Assembly: GCA_002213445.1 (NCBI GenBank)
Contig: NJIE01000029.1
Coordinates: 31,079 to 95,078 of the forward strand
Source of the DNA: Xenophilus sp. AP218F
Lineage (GTDB): Bacteria > Pseudomonadota > Gammaproteobacteria > Burkholderiales > Chromobacteriaceae
Direction of reading: 5' to 3'
Length of the DNA stretch: 64,000 nucleotides
The translations under genes were made by a program, and so were the position numbers. How positions within the stretch are numbered: position 1 is the first letter of the stretch; the number at the start of each line of letters is the position of its first letter. The notes below the pieces were generated by a model, which saw only the letters and a list, made by a program, of their open reading frames with translations, ran no database searches and was not told the DNA's origin. Positions 60,589 through 64,000 of the stretch are shown here, in pieces.

Positions 60589-61134
60589 ATGAACATCATT
60601 GAAACCGCCATTCCCGATGTGAAAATCATCGAGCCTGCCGTGTTTGGCGACAGCCGCGGCTTTTTTTTCGAGAGCTTCAACCAGCGCAAATTCGAGGAGG
60701 CCGTCGGCTATCCGGTACCGTTCGTTCAGGACAACCACAGCCGTTCGAGCCAAGGCGTGCTGCGCGGCCTGCACTACCAGCTGGAGCCGCATGCGCAAGG
60801 CAAATTGGTGCGCGTGATCGCCGGCGCGGTATTTGACGTCGCCGTCGACATCCGCCCGCAATCGCCCGCTTTCGGCCAGTGGGTCGGCGTCGAGCTCTCC
60901 GCCGACAACAAGCGCCAGCTATGGATCCCGCCCGGCTTCGCCCATGGCTTCCTCACGCTGAGCGACGATACGGAATTCCTGTACAAAACCACCGACTACT
61001 GGTTCAAGGACCTGGAGCGAGGCATCGCCTGGAATGACCCGATGCTGGCCATCGACTGGCCGCTCGAACAAGCGCCGCAGCTTTCCGCCAAAGATCAGGA
61101 CGCGCCGCCCTTCTCCTCGCTTGGCCGTGCGTAA
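60589..61134 (+). CDS. rfbC: dTDP-4-dehydrorhamnose 3,5-epimerase
   Basis: Third step: double epimerisation of dTDP-4-keto-6-deoxyglucose. The protein has 181 residues in a cupin fold. Catalytic H62 is in VLRGLHYQ; the Tyr partner is in EFLYKTTDYW. The ribosome site is weak. It lies 59 bp after rfbA and ends the rhamnose set, which would feed LPS or exopolysaccharide made elsewhere. Confidence 0.97.
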   Translation: MNIIETAIPDVKIIEPAVFGDSRGFFFESFNQRKFEEAVGYPVPFVQDNHSRSSQGVLRGLHYQLEPHAQGKLVRVIAGAVFDVAVDIRPQSPAFGQWVGVELSADNKRQLWIPPGFAHGFLTLSDDTEFLYKTTDYWFKDLERGIAWNDPMLAIDWPLEQAPQLSAKDQDAPPFSSLGRA

Positions 61135-61160
61135 ATAGCGCCGCATAGCCGAAATAGACG

Positions 61161-61197
61161 AACGGCCTGGACAGCAACGCTATCCAGGCCGTTTTCC
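61161..61197 (+). terminator. Terminator of rfbBDAC
   Basis: An 11-bp stem, AACGGCCTGGA/TCCAGGCCGTT, with an 11-nt loop is followed by TTTTCCT on the plus strand. No comparable T run occurs on the minus strand for groL. Confidence 0.75.
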
Positions 61198-61242
61198 TAA
61201 TGATGCCAGCAGCGCTAGGGCTGCCGGCTCATCAGCAGCTGA

Positions 61243-62934
<1,692 letters not shown>

Positions 62935-63222
62935 TTACTCAACGATGCCCATTACGTCTTCCTCGCGCATCACGAGGACTTCATCGCCGTCCACCTTGAC
63001 GGTCTGGCCGGAGTACTTGCCGAAAATCACCTTGTCGCCCACCTTCAGCTCCAGCGGACGACGCTCGCCATTTTCCAGGATCTTGCCGTTACCAACGGCC
63101 AGGACTTCACCCATGTCCGGCTTCTCGGCTGCGGCGCCCGGCAAAACGATGCCGGAAGCGGTCTTTTCTTCAGCCTCGAGGCGCTTGATAACAACACGGT
63201 CGTGCAAAGGACGAATTGCCAT
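62935..63222 (-). CDS. groS: Co-chaperonin GroES
   Basis: Heptameric lid of GroEL, 95 residues. It starts [20 protein letters not shown]; the mobile loop [14 protein letters not shown] and the C-terminal [16 protein letters not shown] are typical. GGAGAG precedes ATG 63222. First gene of groS-groL, under the CIRCE/sigma32-like region. Confidence 0.99.
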   Translation of the reverse strand: MAIRPLHDRVVIKRLEAEEKTASGIVLPGAAAEKPDMGEVLAVGNGKILENGERRPLELKVGDKVIFGKYSGQTVKVDGDEVLVMREEDVMGIVE

Positions 63223-63292
63223 GGATCTCTCCTAATACAGTGGCTGTTGAGAGTTAGGAAACCAGTAGGTTTGCGGTTGCGGCCGAGGCAAG

Positions 63293-63319
63293 TTAGCACT
63301 CGGCCATTGCGAGTGCTAA
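63293..63319. promoter_or_regulatory. CIRCE operator (HrcA site)
   Basis: TTAGCACTC-N9-GAGTGCTAA is a perfect match to the CIRCE consensus, 70 bp upstream of groS and just downstream of the predicted -10 element. Confidence 0.97.
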
Positions 63320-63348
63320 TGATAGGGACGGGATGACGGGGTTTCAAG
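63320..63348 (-). promoter_or_regulatory. Sigma32-type heat-shock promoter of groSL
   Basis: Minus strand CTTGAAA (63348-63342), 14-bp spacer, CCCTATCA (63327-63320). The -35 matches the RpoH consensus fully and the -10 closely. Confidence 0.8.
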
Positions 63349-63378
63349 GGGGCATCGAAAGATTTTGCCTCACCACAT

Positions 63379-63856
63379 GGGCGTGTACTGAATTTTGTGC
63401 AAACGGACACTTGGCAGGAAACTGCCACCTAGTCTGGAGACACAATGAGCTCGAAGAAACACGACGTACCTGACGCACTACTGGACAGCTTGCTGGCCAA
63501 TTACCAGAAGCCCGAAGACCTCATCGGTGAGAACGGCTTGCTCAAACAGCTCACCAAGCTGCTGGTCGAGAAAGCGCTGGATGCCGAGATGGCCGCACAC
63601 CTTGGCCATAGCAAACACGAGCCGGTGCTCAATCCAGCCGGCAACACCCGGAACGGCAAGAGCCGCAAGACCCTCAAGGGCGAGTTCGGCGAATTACCTA
63701 TCGAGGTACCACGCGACCGCCTGGGCACCTTTGAGCCGCAACTCATTTCCAAGCACCAGACCCGCTGGACCGGATTCGACGATAAAGTCATCTCTCTTTA
63801 CGCCCGGGGTATGACGGTTCGGGAAATTCAGGCCCATCTGGAAGAGATGTATGGTC
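63379..63856 (+). mobile_element. Left part of an IS256-family insertion sequence, interrupted
   Basis: A GGGCGTGTACTG...TTTTGTGCAAA end typical of IS256-group inverted repeats starts near 63379, 66 bp before the transposase gene. The element is broken at about 63856 by an IS3-family element. The left border is approximate because the right end is outside the window. Confidence 0.7.
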
Positions 63857-63885
63857 TGTCCCGCCCTCCGTGGACAGCGGGTTAA
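63445..63885 (+). pseudogene. IS256-family (Mutator) transposase, truncated by an insertion
   Basis: The 5' third of a DDE transposase of the IS256 family, which is normally near 400 residues. Residues 1-137 are native: VEKALDAEMAAHLGHSKHE, GNTRNGKSRKTLKGEFGE, PRDRLGTFEPQLISKHQ and YARGMTVREIQAHLEEMYG. After G137 (63855) the frame runs into foreign sequence (LSRPPWTAG) and stops. The catalytic DDE residues are absent from this fragment. Ribosome-site-like GGAG lies 6 bp upstream. Confidence 0.9.
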
Positions 63886-64000
63886 GCACTCAGCACTGAA
63901 CGACGTCGCTCGTATTCAACCGAGGTGACATACCCCAGGGTCGAATGACGTCGTTGGTGATTGTAAAAGCGGATGTAATCAAACACATCCGTCCGCGCCT
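63857..64000 (-). mobile_element. IS3-family element end inserted in the IS256 transposase gene
   Basis: Starts with TGTCCCGCCCTCCGTGGACA, a TG...-type terminus, at the point where the IS256 transposase frame breaks, followed 6 bp on by the transposase stop on the minus strand. Only this end is inside the window. Confidence 0.8.
63882..64000 (-). CDS. IS3-family transposase OrfB, C-terminal end, cut by window edge
   Basis: The last 38 codons of an rve-type integrase/transposase: DVFDYIRFYNHQRRHSTLGY then VTSVEYERRRSVLSA and stop. The FYNxxRxHxxLGY motif is the usual C-terminus of IS3-family OrfB and contains the region just after the last catalytic Glu. The rest of the element lies beyond 64000. 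Activity cannot be judged. Confidence 0.9.
   Translation of the reverse strand, partial: ARTDVFDYIRFYNHQRRHSTLGYVTSVEYERRRSVLSA

Overview
The window looks like chromosomal DNA of a high-GC betaproteobacterium of the order Neisseriales, most likely Chromobacteriaceae (Chromobacterium or a close relative). This is inferred from gene content and order: a carA/carB-greA-yhbY-rlmE-ftsH-folP-glmM block, a pilB-pilC-pilD-coaE-zapD-yacG operon, petABC next to sspA-sspB, a PorB/OmpC-type porin, and a complete type II secretion operon. No phage, CRISPR array or plasmid locus is visible. Mobile DNA is confined to the last 620 bp.

Layout. Positions 1-13450 read mostly on the minus strand: a secreted nuclease cut by the window edge, then glmM, folP, ftsH and rlmE, with yhbY divergent on the plus strand, then DUF4149, greA, carB, leuE and carA. 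Positions 13685-24766 hold a minus-strand type II secretion operon, gspC-D-E-F-(unknown membrane protein)-G-H-I-J-K-L-M-N. Positions 25074-32018 hold a DUF885 lipoprotein with a metalloprotease-like motif, an acyl-CoA dehydrogenase, etfA and etfB, and a divergent MaoC hydratase. Positions 32023-34791 hold queG divergent from tsaE-amiC; the two start codons share one CATG. Positions 34859-40309 hold the type IV pilus assembly and peptidase genes pilB, pilC and pilD in one run with coaE, zapD and yacG. Positions 40479-47258 hold a porin, comEA, a CcsA/YpjD-type membrane protein, ffh, an orphan ATP-grasp enzyme, purB and initiator tRNA. Positions 47387-52508 hold ubiK-comM-SPOR protein-dsbA on the minus strand and glnK-amtB on the plus strand behind a clear sigma54/NtrC-type promoter. 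Positions 52627-57376 hold sspB, sspA, petC, petB, petA and a Nif3-family gene on the minus strand. Positions 57656-61134 are rfbBDAC for dTDP-L-rhamnose. Positions 61243-63222 are groS-groL with CIRCE and a sigma32-like promoter. The window ends in an IS256-family transposase gene interrupted by an IS3-family element.

How the genes relate. PilD processes both type IV pilins and the Gsp pseudopilins, so the pil and gsp loci are functionally joined. ComEA, ComM and the pilus genes suggest natural transformation. The secreted nuclease is a plausible type II substrate. EtfAB would take electrons from the acyl-CoA dehydrogenase, and petABC is the cytochrome bc1 complex of the same respiratory chain.

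Most of the window is well-known core biology. I found no convincing new multi-gene system. The less explained items are the 105-residue membrane protein inside the gsp operon, the attenuator-like carA leader with leuE inside the car operon, the orphan ATP-grasp enzyme, the hairpin array downstream of etfA, and the nested insertion sequences directly upstream of the groES promoter.
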